DNA of 64,000 nucleotides from NCBI GenBank assembly GCA_001695595.3, contig MBPM02000105.1:62001-126000 (forward strand), read 5' to 3'. Below, in pieces: positions 1-13,633 of the stretch. The notes below the pieces were generated by a model, which worked only from the letters and a program-made list of their open reading frames with translations, was not told where the DNA came from and made no database searches. The position numbers and the translations under genes were made by a program. Position 1 is the stretch's first letter; every line of letters starts with the position of its first letter. Origin of the DNA: Plasmopara viticola (taxonomy: Eukaryota; Oomycota; Peronosporomycetes; Peronosporales; Peronosporaceae).

Positions 1-3000
1 AGCAAGACCAAAGTGTATAATCGTTCTTTTGAAGGGCCAAAACGCTAAATGGCCATATATGCGTCCTTTCTATTTATCTTGACATGCACAGACGCAACAA
101 AAGTACAACTAAACGTTTAACCACTCTTTCAAAGCGCTGAATTTCTGTTCGGTCACAGATGCGTCCTGTCTATCAAACTAGAAATTAACGAGCACAATCG
201 AATTACACTAAAGTGTATAACCGCTGTTTTGGAGCGCCGAGATGCTATACGGGCACGGACACGTCCCTTCTATATATTTGAACAAGCACGGACGCGATAT
301 AGGAACAACAAAACGTCCTATTACTTTTTTGAAGCCCTGAGTTGCTGTACGGTCACGGATGCGCTCTGTTTATCAGTCTAGACATGCCCGAACGCAATCG
401 AGACAAACCAAATTTATCTAGACATGCACAAACGCAATAAAGCCACAACTTAACGTCTAATCACAGCTCTCGTAAAGATGTTGTACGGTCATAGATGCAC
501 CCTGTTTATCAATCTCGACATGCACGAGTGCAATCGAGTCACAGCAAAGTGTGTAATCATTCTTTTGAAACGTCGACACGCTATACAGGCACCGTTACAT
601 CCTTTCTATATATCTAGACAAGCACGGACGCGATATAGGAACAACTAAACGTCTAATCACTCTTTTAAAGCGCTGAGTTGCTGTACGGGCACAGATGCGT
701 TCTGTATATCAATCTAGACGTGCTCGAACGCAATCGATCTATAAAAAAGTGTGTGTTCATTCTTTTGGAGCGCCAAGACGCTATACGGCTATATATGCGT
801 CCTTTCTATCAATCTAGACATGCACGGAGTCAAAAGAAGCACAATTTCTACTCTTCCAAAATGCTGATTTACCGTATGGTCACAGATCCGTCTTGTTAAC
901 CAATTTAGACCTGTTTGGACGTAATCGAGTTACAACGAAGTGTACAATCGTTTTCTTAAGCACCGAGACACGGTACAGCCACAGATACCTCCTTTCCATC
1001 GATCTTGACATGCACAGACGCAATAGAGGCACAACTAAACGTCTTTTTTTTCAGAGCGCCGAATTGCTAGACGGTAACAGATTGTTCTCATTGATTATCA
1101 GTCTGGACATGCTCAATTGCAATCGAGGTACGCCAAAGCGTATAACCGTTCTTTTGAAGAGCCGAGACGCTATACGGCCACATATAGGTCCTTTCTATCA
1201 ATCTTGACATCCACAGACGCAAAAGAGCCATAACCAAACCTCTGAATACCTTTTCTGATGCGGCTGAGTTGCCGTACGCTCACAGATGCGTTCTCTTTAT
1301 CAATCTATACATGCACGAACACAACCGAGCCACAGCGAAGTTTAGGATCACTCTTTCGAAGCGCCAAGGCGCTATACGGCAACAGATACGTCTTTTCTGT
1401 TGATTAGACATGCGCGGAAGCAATAAAGCCACTAGTAAACGACCAATCACTATCGCAAATGCTGAGTAGCTGTTCGGTCACAGATTTGTCCTGTCTACCA
1501 ATCTAAACATGCACGGACGCAATAGAGGTACAACTAAACGTCTAAGCACTTTTCAAAAGCGCTGAGTTGCTGTACGGTCACATATATCATATCTATCTAT
1601 CAGGACATGCACAGACGCAATAAAGCCACAACTAAACGACGAATCACTTTTTAACATCGCTGATAGATTTACGGTCACAAGCGTGTCTTGTTTATCAATC
1701 TAGACATGCACGGACGCAATCGAACCCGAACAAAGTGTATGACCATTCTTTTAGATCTCCGAGCAATATAGGGCCACAGATACGTGATCTAGTCATGCAC
1801 AGACTCAATCGAGGCACAACTGAACGTCTAATTACTATTTCTATAACGCTGAGTTGCTGTACGGTCACAGATGTGGCTTGTCTGTTAATCTAGATATGCT
1901 CGAACGCAATCGAGCTACAACGAAGTGTATATAATTCTTTTTAAGCTTCAAGACGCTATACAGCCACAGATATTTTCTTTATATCTTAAAAGACATGCAT
2001 AGACGCATTAGAGCCACAACTAAACGACTAATAACTATCTCAATCGCTGAGTTGCTCTACGGTCACGGGTGTGTCCTGTCTATTAATCTAGGCATGCACC
2101 GACGCAATAGAGGTACAACAAAGCGTCAAAGCTTTTTTCACTTGCCAAAGATGCTGTACGGTCACATATATCCTTTCTACTTACCAGGACATGCACAGAC
2201 GCAATAAGGCCACGACTAATTGAAGAATCACTAATTAAATTCGGTAACAGATTAACGGTCACAGCCGTGTCTTGTTTATCGATTTAGACATGCACGGAAG
2301 CTATCGAGCCACAACGAAGTGTAAAATCACCTTTTTGAAGCGCCGAGATGCTATACAGTCACATATATCCTATCTATCTATCTAGATATGCATGGACGCG
2401 ATAGAGGCACAACCAAAGCACTATTTTGAAGGGCTGAGTTGCTGTACGATCCCAGATGTGTCCTGTCTATTTATCTCGATGTGCTCGAACGCAATCGAGC
2501 TACACCAAAGTATATAATCATTCTTTAAGAGCACCAAGACGCTTTCCGGCCACAGATACGTCTTTTCAGTCTGTCAAGACATACTCAGACGCAATAGAGC
2601 AACAACTAAAGGTACAAATACTCTTTACAACTGCTGAGCTACCGTAAGGTCACATGTACGTCCTGTCTATCAATCTAGACATGAACGAGCGCAATCGAGG
2701 TACACCAAAGTGTATAATCGTTTTTTTGAAGCGCCAAGACGCTGAACGGTCACATATACATTTTTCTATCTATCTAAATATGCACAAACGCAATAAAGCC
2801 ACAACACAACGTTTAATCCCTCATTCAAACCGATGAGTTGCTGTACGGTCACAGATTAGTCCTGTCTAACATTCTAGACATGCTCGGACGCAATCGAGCC
2901 GCAACAAAGTGTAGAATTATTATTGAAGCACCGAGACGCTATACGGTAAGAGATACGTCTTTTTTGTCAATCTAGCCATGCACGGATGCAATAAAGCCAC

Positions 3001-6000
3001 TACTCGTAGACTTATCACTATCCTAAACGCTAATATGACGTACGGTCACAGAGGCATCCTGTCTATCGATCTAGACATGCTAGAACGCAACCGAATCAAA
3101 GTGAAGTGTATAATCATTCTTTGGAGCTCCAAGACGCTATAAGGCCTCATTTACGTTCTTTCCGTTTGTCTTGACATACACAGACGCAATAGAGGCACAA
3201 TCAAATGTCTAATCACTCTTTTCATGCGCTGAGTTGCTGTATGGTCACAAATGCGTCCTGCCTATCAATCGAGCCAGACTCGGACGCAAACGAGCTACAA
3301 TGAAGTGTATAGTCATTCTTTTGAACTGCCGAGACGCTACACAGCCATAAATACCTTTATTTCTAAGACATACACAGAGGCAACAGAGCTACAGCTAAAC
3401 ATCTAACAATTCTTTTAAAGCACTAAGCTGATGTACAGTCACAGATGTGTCCTAACGCAACCGAGCCATAACGAAGTGTATAATCATTGTTTTGAAGCAC
3501 TGAGATGGAAAGCCCCAGATACGTCCTTTCTATCTATCTAGATATGTCCAAACGCAATAGAGCCACAACTAAACCTCAATTACTCTTTCAGAGTGTTAAA
3601 TTGTTGGATGGCCTTAAATGCGTCATTTCAATATCGTTAAATATGCGCGAACACAATCCAGCCATATCTAAGTGCATAACCATTGTTTTGAATCGCTGAG
3701 ACGCTGTACTGTCACAGATACGTCATTTCTATCTGCCTAGTTAGGCTCAAACACAATAGAGCCAAAACTAAACGTCTAAATACTCTTTTAGAGCGCTGAG
3801 TTGTTGTATGGCCTCAGATGCGTCCTTTAAATAGCCCTAGAATTGCACGAACGCATCTCGGTCTATATTTTTGTTTTGAAGCGCGGAGACGCTGTACGGC
3901 CACTAATTCGTCTTTTTTATCAATCTAGTCATGCACAGACGCAAAAGATCCCCAACTAAACCTTTGGTCACTCTTTCAAAACGCTGAGTTGCTGTAGGGC
4001 CTAAGACGCATCTTGTCTATCATTCTTGAGATACAGGAATGCAATCGATAAATAATTTAGTGTATATTCTTTTTTTCAAGCTCTGAGACGCTGTATAGCC
4101 ACAAATACGTGCTTTCTTTCTATGTAGACATGTACAAACGCAACAAAGCCACAACTTAACGGTAAAGCACGTATTAAAAAGCTGATTTGATTTAAGGCGA
4201 CAGATTTGTCCAGTCTATCATTCAAGAAATGCTAGAACATAATCGAGCCATAACAAAGTGTATAATCATTCATTTGAAGCGCTAAAATGCTGTAAAGCCA
4301 CAGATATTTCATTTCTGACTACCGAGACATGTAGAAACGCAATAGAGCCACAACTTAACGTTAAATCACTCTGTTTTAAGTGTTGAGTTTTCAGTTGGCC
4401 TCAAATGCGTCCTTTCAAAAATCTTACAGATGCACGACCGCAATCGAACAACAACTAAGTGTGCGACCATTATAGAAGCTCTGGAAAGCTGTACGGTCAC
4501 AAATACGTCATTTCTGTAAATTAAGACATGCCCAACCGCAATAGAGACACAACTCAATGTTTAAGCCCTCTTTTTAGGCGAAGAGTTGCTTTAAGGCCTC
4601 AAATACGTCCTGTCTATCATTCAGAAATGAACGAACGCAATTGAGCTACAACGAAGTGTACAATCATTATTTTGAAGTTCTGAGACGCTTTGCAAGCACA
4701 AATACGTCTTTTTATCTTTGTAGACATGCACAAAAGAGATAGTGTCACATTTTAACGTTTAATCACTTTTTTAAAGCGATGAGTTGCTGTACGGCCTCAG
4801 ATGCGTCCTGTTTATCATTCTATAGGTACACGAACGTAATCGAGCCAAAACTAAGTGTACAATCATTGTTTTAGATCGCTGCGACGCTTTCTACCTATTC
4901 AGACATGCATTGACAAGAAAGAGCCCCAACAAGACGTTAAATTACTTTTTTTTTAACTCAAAGATGCTGTATGGCCTCAGATGTGTCCTGTCTATCATTC
5001 TAGAGATGCACGAATCATTTTTTTGAAGCAGAGGAATTCTGTACAGCAACAGTATGTCCTTTCAATATTTCTTGACATGCACAAACACAATAGAGCTACA
5101 ACGTAACGTTAAAGTACTCTTTTAAAGCGATGAGTTTCTTTTGGGCCTTCGATCCGTCCTGTCTATCATTCTGGAGATGCACGAATGCGATCGAGCCGAA
5201 ATTAAGTGCATAATCATTGTTTTGTAGCGCTAAGACGCTGTACATCACACAAATACGTCCTTTTTATCTTTGTTGACATGTACGAACGCAAGAGAGCCAC
5301 ATCTAAATGTCTTATTACTTTTTTAAAGTGCTAAGTCCTCAGATACGTCCTTTCTATTATGTAAAAGATGCACGGACTAAATCAAGCCACAACAAGGTGT
5401 ATTCTCCTTATTTTTATAGCTGAGACGCCGTACAGCTCCGGATAGATACTTTCTATCTTTCGAGACATGCGCAAACACAATAGAGCTACAACTAAACGTT
5501 TAAGTACTATTTTATCGCGATGAATTCTTTTTGGGCCTCCGGTACGTTCTGTCTATCATTCAAGAGATGCATGAATGCAATCGAGCCACAACTAAGTGTA
5601 AACCATTGTTTTGTAGCGCTGCAACGCTGTACAGCCACAAATATGTCCATTCAATCAACCTAAACATGCACAAATGCAACAAAGCCACAACAAAACGTCT
5701 AACCACGTTTTCTAAAAACGCTGAGTTGCTATACGGTCGCAAATGCGTCCTGTCTATCAATCAAGACATCTCGAACGTGATCGAGCCACAACAAAGATAA
5801 TCAATTCTTGGAGCGCCTGGACACTGTACGGTGTTGAATACGTTCTTTCTATCTATCTAGACACGCACAGACGAAATAAAGACACAGCTTCATGTCTTAT
5901 GACTCTTTAGAACGCTGAGTTGCTGTACGGTCGCAGATGCGTCCTGTCTATCAATCTAGAGATGTTCGGACGCAATCGAGCCACAACAAAGTATTTGATT

Positions 6001-6469
6001 TCTCTATTGAAATGTCGTGAAGCTGTATAGCCACAGATACGTCCTTCCTTTCTATCTTGACATGCACAAACGCAATAGAGCCACCACTAAGCATCTAATC
6101 ACTCTTTCAAAGGTCTGAGCTGCTTCACGACCTGTCTATCAATCTAGAAATGCACGGAAGCAATCGAGCCACTCACAAATACGTCCATTCTATCTGTGTA
6201 GACATGCACAAATGCAAAAGAGCCACAGCTTAACGTCAATTCACTATTTTAACCGCTGAGTTGCTGTACGGCCTTGGATGCGTCATGTCTATTAATGTAG
6301 AATTGCGCGAAAGCAATTGAGCCACAACTAATTGTGTAAACATAGTTTTACAGCGCTGAGACGCTGTTCAGCAACAGATACGTCTTTTTTATCTATGTAG
6401 GCATTCACAACCGCAATAGAGCCACAACGTAACGTTAAAGCACTCTTTCAAATGCGGAGTTGCGGTACG

Positions 6470-6500
6470 GTCTCAAATGCGTCAGCGACTTAGCACTTCA
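6470..6500. other. Orientation switch in the satellite (plus arm to minus arm)
   Basis: Left of about 6,483 the units read GCGGTACGGTCTCAAATGCGTC in plus orientation. From about 6,483 the text continues as the reverse complement of a unit (AGCGACTTAGCACTTCAAATG, then GTTGTGGCTGGATTGC). The switch falls inside a monomer, with no spacer and no recognisable inserted element. It makes a head-to-head inverted repeat with arms of several kilobases, diverged between arms. Confidence 0.85.
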
Positions 6501-9500
6501 AATGAATGCATAAACACTTCGTTGTGGCTGGATTGCTTCCGTTAATCTGTAGATTGATAGACAGGACCCATCTGAGGCCGTTCGGCAACTCAGCGCTTTA
6601 AAAGCGTATTTAGACGTTTAGTTGTTGCTCTATTGAGTTTGTGTATGTCTACATGGATAGAAAGGACGTATCTATGGTCGTACAGCGACTCCGCTTTAGA
6701 TAAATAATTGTACAATTCGTTGTGGCTTGATTGCGTCCGTGCATCTCTAGAATGATAAACAGGACGCATTTGAGGCCGTCAGCAACTCAGCGCTTTAAAA
6801 GAGTGATGAGACGTGAAGTTGTGGCTCTATTGCGTTTGTACATGTCTACGTTGATAGAAAGGACGTATCTGTGGCTGTACAACGTCTCAGAGCTTTAAAA
6901 AAATGATCACAAACGAAGTTGTGGCTCGATTGCGTTCGTGCATCTGTAGATTGATAGAAAGGACGCATCTGAGGCCGTAGAGCAACGCAAAGCTTATAAA
7001 GAGTGATTGAAAGTTAAGTTGTGGCTCTAATACGTATGTGGATGTCAAGATAGATAGAAATGACGTATCTGTGGTCGAATAGCGCTTTGGAACTTCAAAA
7101 GAATGATTACACACTTTGTTTAAACACGATTGCGTCTGTGCTTGTAAAGATGAATGTAAAGGACGTATATGTGGCCGTTAGCGTCTCGGCGCTTCAAAAA
7201 AAAGATTGTACATCTCATTGTGGCTCGATCGCGTCCGAGCATGTCTTGATTGATAGACAGGACACATCTGAGACCGTACAGCATCTCAGCGCTCTAAAAC
7301 AGTGATTAGACGTTTAAGGCTTGGCTCTATCGCGTCCATGCATATATAGATAGATAGAAAGGATGTGTATGTGGCCGTATAGCATCTCGGCGCTTCAAAA
7401 AAGTGATTATACACTTCGTTGTGGCTCGATCGAGTCCGATCACGTCTAGATCGATAGATAGCATCCATATTTGATCGTACAGCAGCTCAGCATTTCAGAA
7501 GTGTATTTAGACGTCTAGTCATGCCTCTATTGCGTCCGTGCATGTCTAAATAGATAGAAAGGACGTATCTGTGGCGTAAAGCGCCTGGACGCTTTAAAAG
7601 AATGATTATACACTTCGTTGTAGCTCGATTGCGACTGTGCATATCGAGATAGATAGACAGGACGCATCTGTAGCCGTTCAGCAACTCGGCGTTTTGGAAG
7701 AGTGATTAGACGTTTAGTTATGTATCGATTGTGTCCGTCAATGTCTAGATCGATATAAAGGACGTACCCGTAGCCGTATATCGTCTCAGCAATTCAAAGA
7801 ATGATTACACACTTTGTTGCGGTTCGATTGCGTCCTTTCATGTATATAAAGGACATATCTGTGACCGTACATCAATTGCCATTTTTTAAAATTGTGATTC
7901 GACGTCAAATTGTGGCTCTTTCGCGTTTGTGCACGTCTACATCGAATAAAGTTCGGATATGTGGCCGTACAGCAACTTTTATGCTTTGTTGCGGCTCGAT
8001 TGCGTCCTTGCATGTCTAGATAGATAGCCAGGTCGGATCAGTGGCCGTAAAGCATCGCAGCGCTTCACGAGATTGATTATACGCCTAGTTGTGGCTATAT
8101 TGCGTCGGTTAATGTCAAGAAATATAGACAGGACGAATTTGTTGCCCTACATCATCTCAGCGCTCTAAGAGAGTAGTTATTAACTTTGTTGTGGCTCGAT
8201 TGCTTTCGTTCATGTCTAGAGGGATAGTCAGGACGCATTTATTGTCGTACATCGTATCAATTCTTCAAGAGAAAGGGCTTACACTTAGTTGTGGCTCGAT
8301 TTCGTCCGTCCATGTCTAAAGAAATGGACAGGACGCATTTTTTGCCGTATATCACAAGCACAAAGATTCAAAGATTTTTTTAACGCTTAGTTGTGGCTCG
8401 ATTGCGACAGTGCATGTCTAAATAGATAGACAGGACGCATTTGTTGCCGTATATAATCTTATTAATTGAAAAAAAACATGAATTGTACGCTTACTTGTGG
8501 CTCGATTGCGTCTGTTAATGTCTAAATAGATCGACACGACGGACATGGTGCCGTATATTATCTCAGCGCTTCAAAAGAGTGATTACACGCTTAGTTGTTG
8601 CTCGATTGCGTCAGTGCATGTCTAGATATATAGACAGGACGCATTAGTTGCCCTACATCATCTGAGTGCTTAAAGAGAATGATTATATACTTTGTTGTGG
8701 CTCAATTGCTTCCGTTTCTGTCTAGAAAGAACTTCAGGACACATTAGTTGCTGTACATCGTCTCAGCGCTTCAAAAGAGAGATATTACGCTTAGTTGTGG
8801 CTCAATTTTGTCCGTCCATGTCCAGAGAGACGGACAAGACGCATTTTTGCCGTAAATCATCTCAGCGCTCTAAGAGAGTAATTATACGCTTTTATGTCTG
8901 GATGGCGTTCGTGCATGTCTAGATAGATAGATAGGACGCATTTGTTGCCGTACATCATCTGAGCGCTTCAAAGAATTCTTCAACGCTTAGTTGTGACTTG
9001 ATTGCGTCCGTGCATGTCTTGACTGAAAGACAGGACAGATACGTGGTAGTAAAGCGTCTCGGCTTGGCCCGACTGCGTCCGTATACTTTCTAGATAAATA
9101 GACAGGACAGACATGTGGCCGTACATTATCCTAGCACTTCAAGAGAAGTATTATACACTTCGTTATGGCTCGATTGCGTCCGAGCATGTCTAGCCAGATA
9201 ATCAGGACGGACATGTGGCCGTACAGCTTTCCGGCACCTCAAAAGAGTGATTTGCGCTTGCTTGTGGCTCTATTACGTCCGGGCATGTCTAGACAAATAA
9301 AAAGGGCGGGCATATGGCCGAGCAGCGTTTCGGCGTTTTAAAAGTGTGATCTAGCGCTGAGCTGTGAAACGATTGCGTCCGTGCAAGTCTAGATAGACAG
9401 ACAAGACGGATCCGTGTCCGTACAGCGTCTTGGTGCCTTAAAAGAGTGGTCGACGCTATAATTATGGCTCAATTGCATTTGTGTATGTCAAGATAGATGA

Positions 9501-11354
9501 CGGGAGGGATAGGTTGCCGTATACCATCATAGCGCTTCGATAGATTGAACATTTGTTGTGGCTCGATCGCGTTCGTACATGTCTAGATAGATAAACATCA
9601 CGGACATGTGGCCGTACAGCATCTTGGCAATTTAAAAGAGTGAACATGCGCTTAAGTTGCGGCTTGACTGCGTTCGTGTATGTCAAGCCTGCTAGACGGG
9701 ATGGATCCGTGGCCGTACAGCGTCTCGGCGCTTCAAAAGAGTGATTTTAAGCTTCAGTTATGGCTCGATTGCGTCCGTTCATGTCCAGATATATAGACAG
9801 GACGCATTTGTTGTCGTGCATAATCTCATCGCTTTAAGATTGTACGCTTGGTTGTGGCTCGATTGCTTATATAAATGTCTAAATAGATCGACTGGACGGA
9901 CATGGTGCCGTATATCCTCTCAGCGCTTCAAGAGAGAGGTTATACGGCTCGATTGCGTCTGTGCACGTCTAGAAAAATTGACAGGACAGACCTGTGAGCG
10001 AACAGCATATCAGCGCTTTAAAGCAAAATCATGCGCTTGAGCGTGGCTCTTTTGCGTCTGTTCGTGTTCATAGAGAGACAAGACGGGTTTTAGCCTCTAC
10101 ATCATCTCATAGGCTTAAAGGAGTAATTAAAGGCTTAGTTGTGGCTCGACAGATTGACAGGATATATTTGTATCTTTACGATCACTCAGCGCTAAGAAAA
10201 TATTTATACACTTAGTTGTGGTTTTTATTGCGTCTGCGTACGTTTCTTTAGATAGACAGGACGAATCGATGGTCGTACAGCATCCCAGCGCTCTCTAGGC
10301 AATATTATCAGCTTAGTTGTTGCTCTATTGCGTCTGTGCACGTCTAGAATGATAGAGAGGATGGATCTGTGGTCGTACAGCATCTCAGCACTCCAAAAAA
10401 AGACTTCACGCTTAGTTGTGGCTCTATTGCGTCTGTGCACGTCAAGACTGATAGACAGAACAGTTTGGTGGCCGTACAGCATCTTATAGCTTTGAAGAAG
10501 TAATGGGCTTTGTTGTGGCTCTATTGCGTCTGCGCTTATTCAGGAATTTAGACAGGACTAATTTTTGGCCGTTCAGCATTTTGACGCCTCAAAAGAAAAA
10601 GTATACGCTTATTTGTTGTTCTTATGTGTATGTGCACGTCTAGAATAATAGACAGAACAAAATTGTGGCCGTACAGCATCTCAGCACTCCAAAATTAGAT
10701 TATAAGCTTAGTCGTGGCTCTATTGCGTTTGTGCACGTCTAGGAAATTTGACACGACAAACTGTGGCTGTACAGCCTTTAAGTACTTCGAATGCAAGACG
10801 GTACACTTAGTTTTATCTTCATTGAAGTTGTGCACGTCTGGAAAAATCGACAGGGCGGATCTGTGAACGCAGAACATTTCAGTGCTTTCAGAAAGTGATT
10901 ACACGCCTGGTTGTGGCTCTATTGCGTCTATTCACATCCAGAAAAATAAACAGGGTGAATCTGTGGCCGTAGACCAGCTTAGCGCATCAAATGCAAGATT
11001 ATACGCTTAGTTTTGGCTCTATTGCGTCTATACACGCTTAGAAAGATAGAACGGACGGATGTGTGGTCAAACGGTGTCTCATCGCTTCAAAAGAGTAATT
11101 ATTCGCTTGGTTGTGGCTCTTTTAAGCCAGTGCACGTCTAGAAAGATAGACAGGACGAATCGGTAGCCGTACATCATCTCAGGGCTTCAAGAAGTTCTTA
11201 TACGCTAAGTTGTGGCTCTTTTGCGTCTGTGCACGTCTAACAAGATAGACAGGATGAAACGGCGGTCTTACAGTGTCTCAGCTCTTTTGAAGGGTGCTTA
11301 TACGCTAAGTTGTGGCTTAAAAGCATATGTGCAAGTCTAAAAAAACGACAGAAC

Positions 11355-11380
11355 GGATCTGTGGCCATGTCTGTATCCAG
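11355..11380. other. Second orientation switch in the satellite (minus back to plus)
   Basis: Units read in minus orientation up to CGGATCTGTGGCC near 11,366. The next unit reads in plus orientation (CAGACGTGCACAGACGCAGTAGAGCC). Both sides carry the GTGCACGTC/GACGTGCAC core variant that marks the right-hand subfamily, so this inversion appears to post-date spread of that subfamily. Confidence 0.8.
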
Positions 11381-12087
11381 ACGTGCACAGACGCAGTAGA
11401 GCCACAATTAAGCGTACAATTTCTCTTGTAAGGTGTTGAGACGCCGTGCGGCCACCGATTCGTGCTGTTTACCTTTCCAGGCGCGTAAAGACGCAACAGG
11501 ACCACGACTTAATATAAAATGTCGCTTTTGAAGCGCTAAGATGCTGTACGGCCACAGATCCGTTCCATCTACTTTTTTTGGACGTGCACAGACGCAATTG
11601 AGCCAAACCTAAGCTAATACTCAATCTTCTAGAGCCGAGATGTTGAACTCCATAGATCCGTGCTCAATTTTTCTAGACGTCATAGACACGAAAGAGCCAC
11701 GTGTAAGCGTCATTTCTTTCTGAAGCGCTGAGATGCTGTACGGCCACCAATGTGTCCAGTACATCAATCCAGACGTCCACAGACGCAATAAAGCCACAAC
11801 TAAGCGTATAACTTCTCTTTTGAAGCATAAGGCTACAAAAGAGTCCTGGCTTTCATTTAGACGTACACTGGTATAACAGAGCCACAGTTTAGCGTACAAT
11901 CACTCTTTTGAAGTACTTAATGGTTGTACGGCCACGGATCCATCCTGTCTATTACAATATAGCCACAACTAAGTGTATAATTAACTCTACCAAAGCGTTG
12001 AGATGCATAGTGTCACAGATGCGTCCTGTCTATTTTCTAGACGTGCACTGAATAGAGCCTAACTAAGCGTGTGATTACTCTTTGTAG

Positions 12088-12528
12088 ATGTTGTAATGTT
12101 CGGAAGTCTCCGAACAAGTTGGGGATTTACCATCTGAGTCGAATGGAAGTGGTTGTCATAAAGGCAGCTTTGGTGTACGACAACTTTGATAAAATCTGCC
12201 GGTATGATACCGGTCTGTACTGTGGCGCCGCTCCATGACGTCATTCGATCGGATGAGTCATGGAGAAAGGATCCGAACTGAGGATCCTGCCTTTCATTTC
12301 GTCATCTACTTCTTTTGGACATTTCTCAACACAATAGCAATACTTGTTGAACTATATGTGATCGCCTGCTGTAATTACAGCAGTAACTTTTCTGTACTTT
12401 CTGCTATTTTTATATCTAGCAAACACTATGCGGTGCAGCATCAACGAGGATCCGCCATATTATATACCCACGACTTGAGACTCGACACCCCGTTTGGGTC
12501 ATAAGAGCAAATTGAATAATTTCTATCA
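12088..12528. mobile_element. Possible solo LTR-like element at the satellite edge
   Basis: Satellite homology stops near 12,090. The following roughly 440 bp are unrelated to the array and have LTR-like traits: a TG start (TGTTGTAATGTTCGGAAGTC), a TATA-like stretch TATTATATACCC near 12,456, and a possible ...CTATCA end near 12,528. I found no convincing target-site duplication (GTAGA before, AGAAA after) and no second copy in the window, so both ends and the identity are tentative. Confidence 0.3.
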
Positions 12529-13597
12529 AGAAACGATGTCTAAGGGGAAGAGCGCATCGCGTCACACTTAGGTGATGCACGCCGGTAGCTTGGTAGAGTT
12601 TGCAAATAGCATCGCCTGCGTTTTTAGATTTCCTCGTTTACTTGCGTTTATGGTGAGATCGACAGAACACAGCACCATTGCTTTGGTAAAACTATCATGG
12701 TATAAAAGCAAATTTGTTTGCACTTGACGGTTAGGCAACTCAATTCTCAAAAATTGCACACTGTTTAATTTCTAATGGCAAAGAAAAAACATCTTCTTCG
12801 ATGTGCGTAATACTAATTTAGTAGGATTACCGCTAATTATGAAGTCAATACGACACGATGTTATATATTCCTGCGATCATGCAAATCCGACAGCAATGGT
12901 AAAAAAATTAATGCCGCATCATGCATACTTATATCTTAATGTATTAATGATACATATGGGATGGGAAGTGATACCTGTCATAGCTGCGGAGACTGACGAG
13001 AACAAAGGGTGGGACGAAAAAGGTAAAGTACGTGTACCAAAATCAAAGCAAGAGAAAGGTAGTACTACTACAAGTACAGATCGCAAAAAGAAGTGAAATT
13101 TCTCATGTCCTCTTCTATGGTACAGTATAGATGCAACCAATTTATTCGTCACTTGGTCACCTTGCCACGTTTGTTCTGAGCAGGCTTTAGCCCATTAGCG
13201 CAAGGGAGCTCAACTCCGTAAAAGCCTATACTAAAAAGACTGGTGTCTGCATGATTTACCATTTCAAAGCTCCTTGTTAGTGCTGGTACAATCGCAAGCA
13301 TCCCCGAAGAGCCGCACACTTTTTCGAAGCACAACTGAAGCGCAATTTTAAGGTTTTTCTCACAGTAATTTGCTCCAGTCATCATTGTCCTGTCTATGCG
13401 TCTAGAATCAGTCCGACCTACCTTTGAGCATGAAACTGGTCTGGGTTAATTAATGAGACCACCTAAGAATTAATAATTCGTCGCTATTTTTAACTGGCGA
13501 CGGCGGCTAGCTCGTCTCTCCCCGTTATTTTCTCTCTGAACCAAGCGGCAAGGTGAGGAAGGCCGCCGCGATGTGACTGCTACCCATACTAACCCTA
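12529..13597. other. Junction interval, no confident gene
   Basis: A + strand ORF at 12,803-13,096 (97 codons) has a middle with several Met, His and Trp residues and a Lys/Ser/Thr-rich tail ending in KKK. A minus-strand ORF at 13,149-13,385 (78 codons) is also open. Neither resembles a family I know, and neither shows a convincing domain or signal peptide. A short satellite-like piece (TCCTGTCTATGCGTCTAGAATC, about 13,388-13,409) lies here outside the array. The last 100 bp before the RING gene are pyrimidine-rich (CTCGTCTCTCCCCGTTATTTTC) and probably hold its promoter/5' UTR. Confidence 0.4.
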
Positions 13598-13633
13598 GTG
13601 CTCTCTTGCCATAGTGAAATAGTCAGCTGTCCA

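Larger units (their letters stand above)
1..12090. repeat. Degenerate satellite array, 100-bp monomers, partly 200-bp higher-order repeat
   Basis: The whole segment is built from head-to-tail copies of a 100-bp unit. On the plus strand a unit begins near GAGttgctgtacggtcac, has a core CTAGACATGCAC, then CGCAATcGAGCCACAAC, and ends in ...CTTTTgaAGCGC. Two monomer types alternate over much of the array. Type A has gttgctgtacggtcac, gcgtcctgtc and gaagtgtataatcattc. Type B has gacgctatacggccac, acgtcctttc and ctaaacgtctaatcac. This gives a 200-bp dimer period, clear for example at 2,633-2,834. Copies differ at many positions and some are shortened (for example near 381-421). Orientation is plus for 1-6,483, minus for 6,483-11,366 and plus again to about 12,090. 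I see no gene inside. Many short ORFs are by-products of low stop density and do not share one frame, since 100 is not a multiple of 3. The role (centromeric, subtelomeric or heterochromatic) cannot be told from this sequence. Confidence 0.93.

Noticed and set aside
678..11505. Dozens of 60-100 codon ORFs inside the satellite, many with phrases like RNRATTK
   Set aside because: They arise from the 100-bp unit having few stops; the period is not a multiple of three, so frames drift, and they occur on both strands with no start or splice logic.
1..12090. CRISPR-like array
   Set aside because: The repeat is continuous and 100 bp long without unique spacers, and the genome is eukaryotic.
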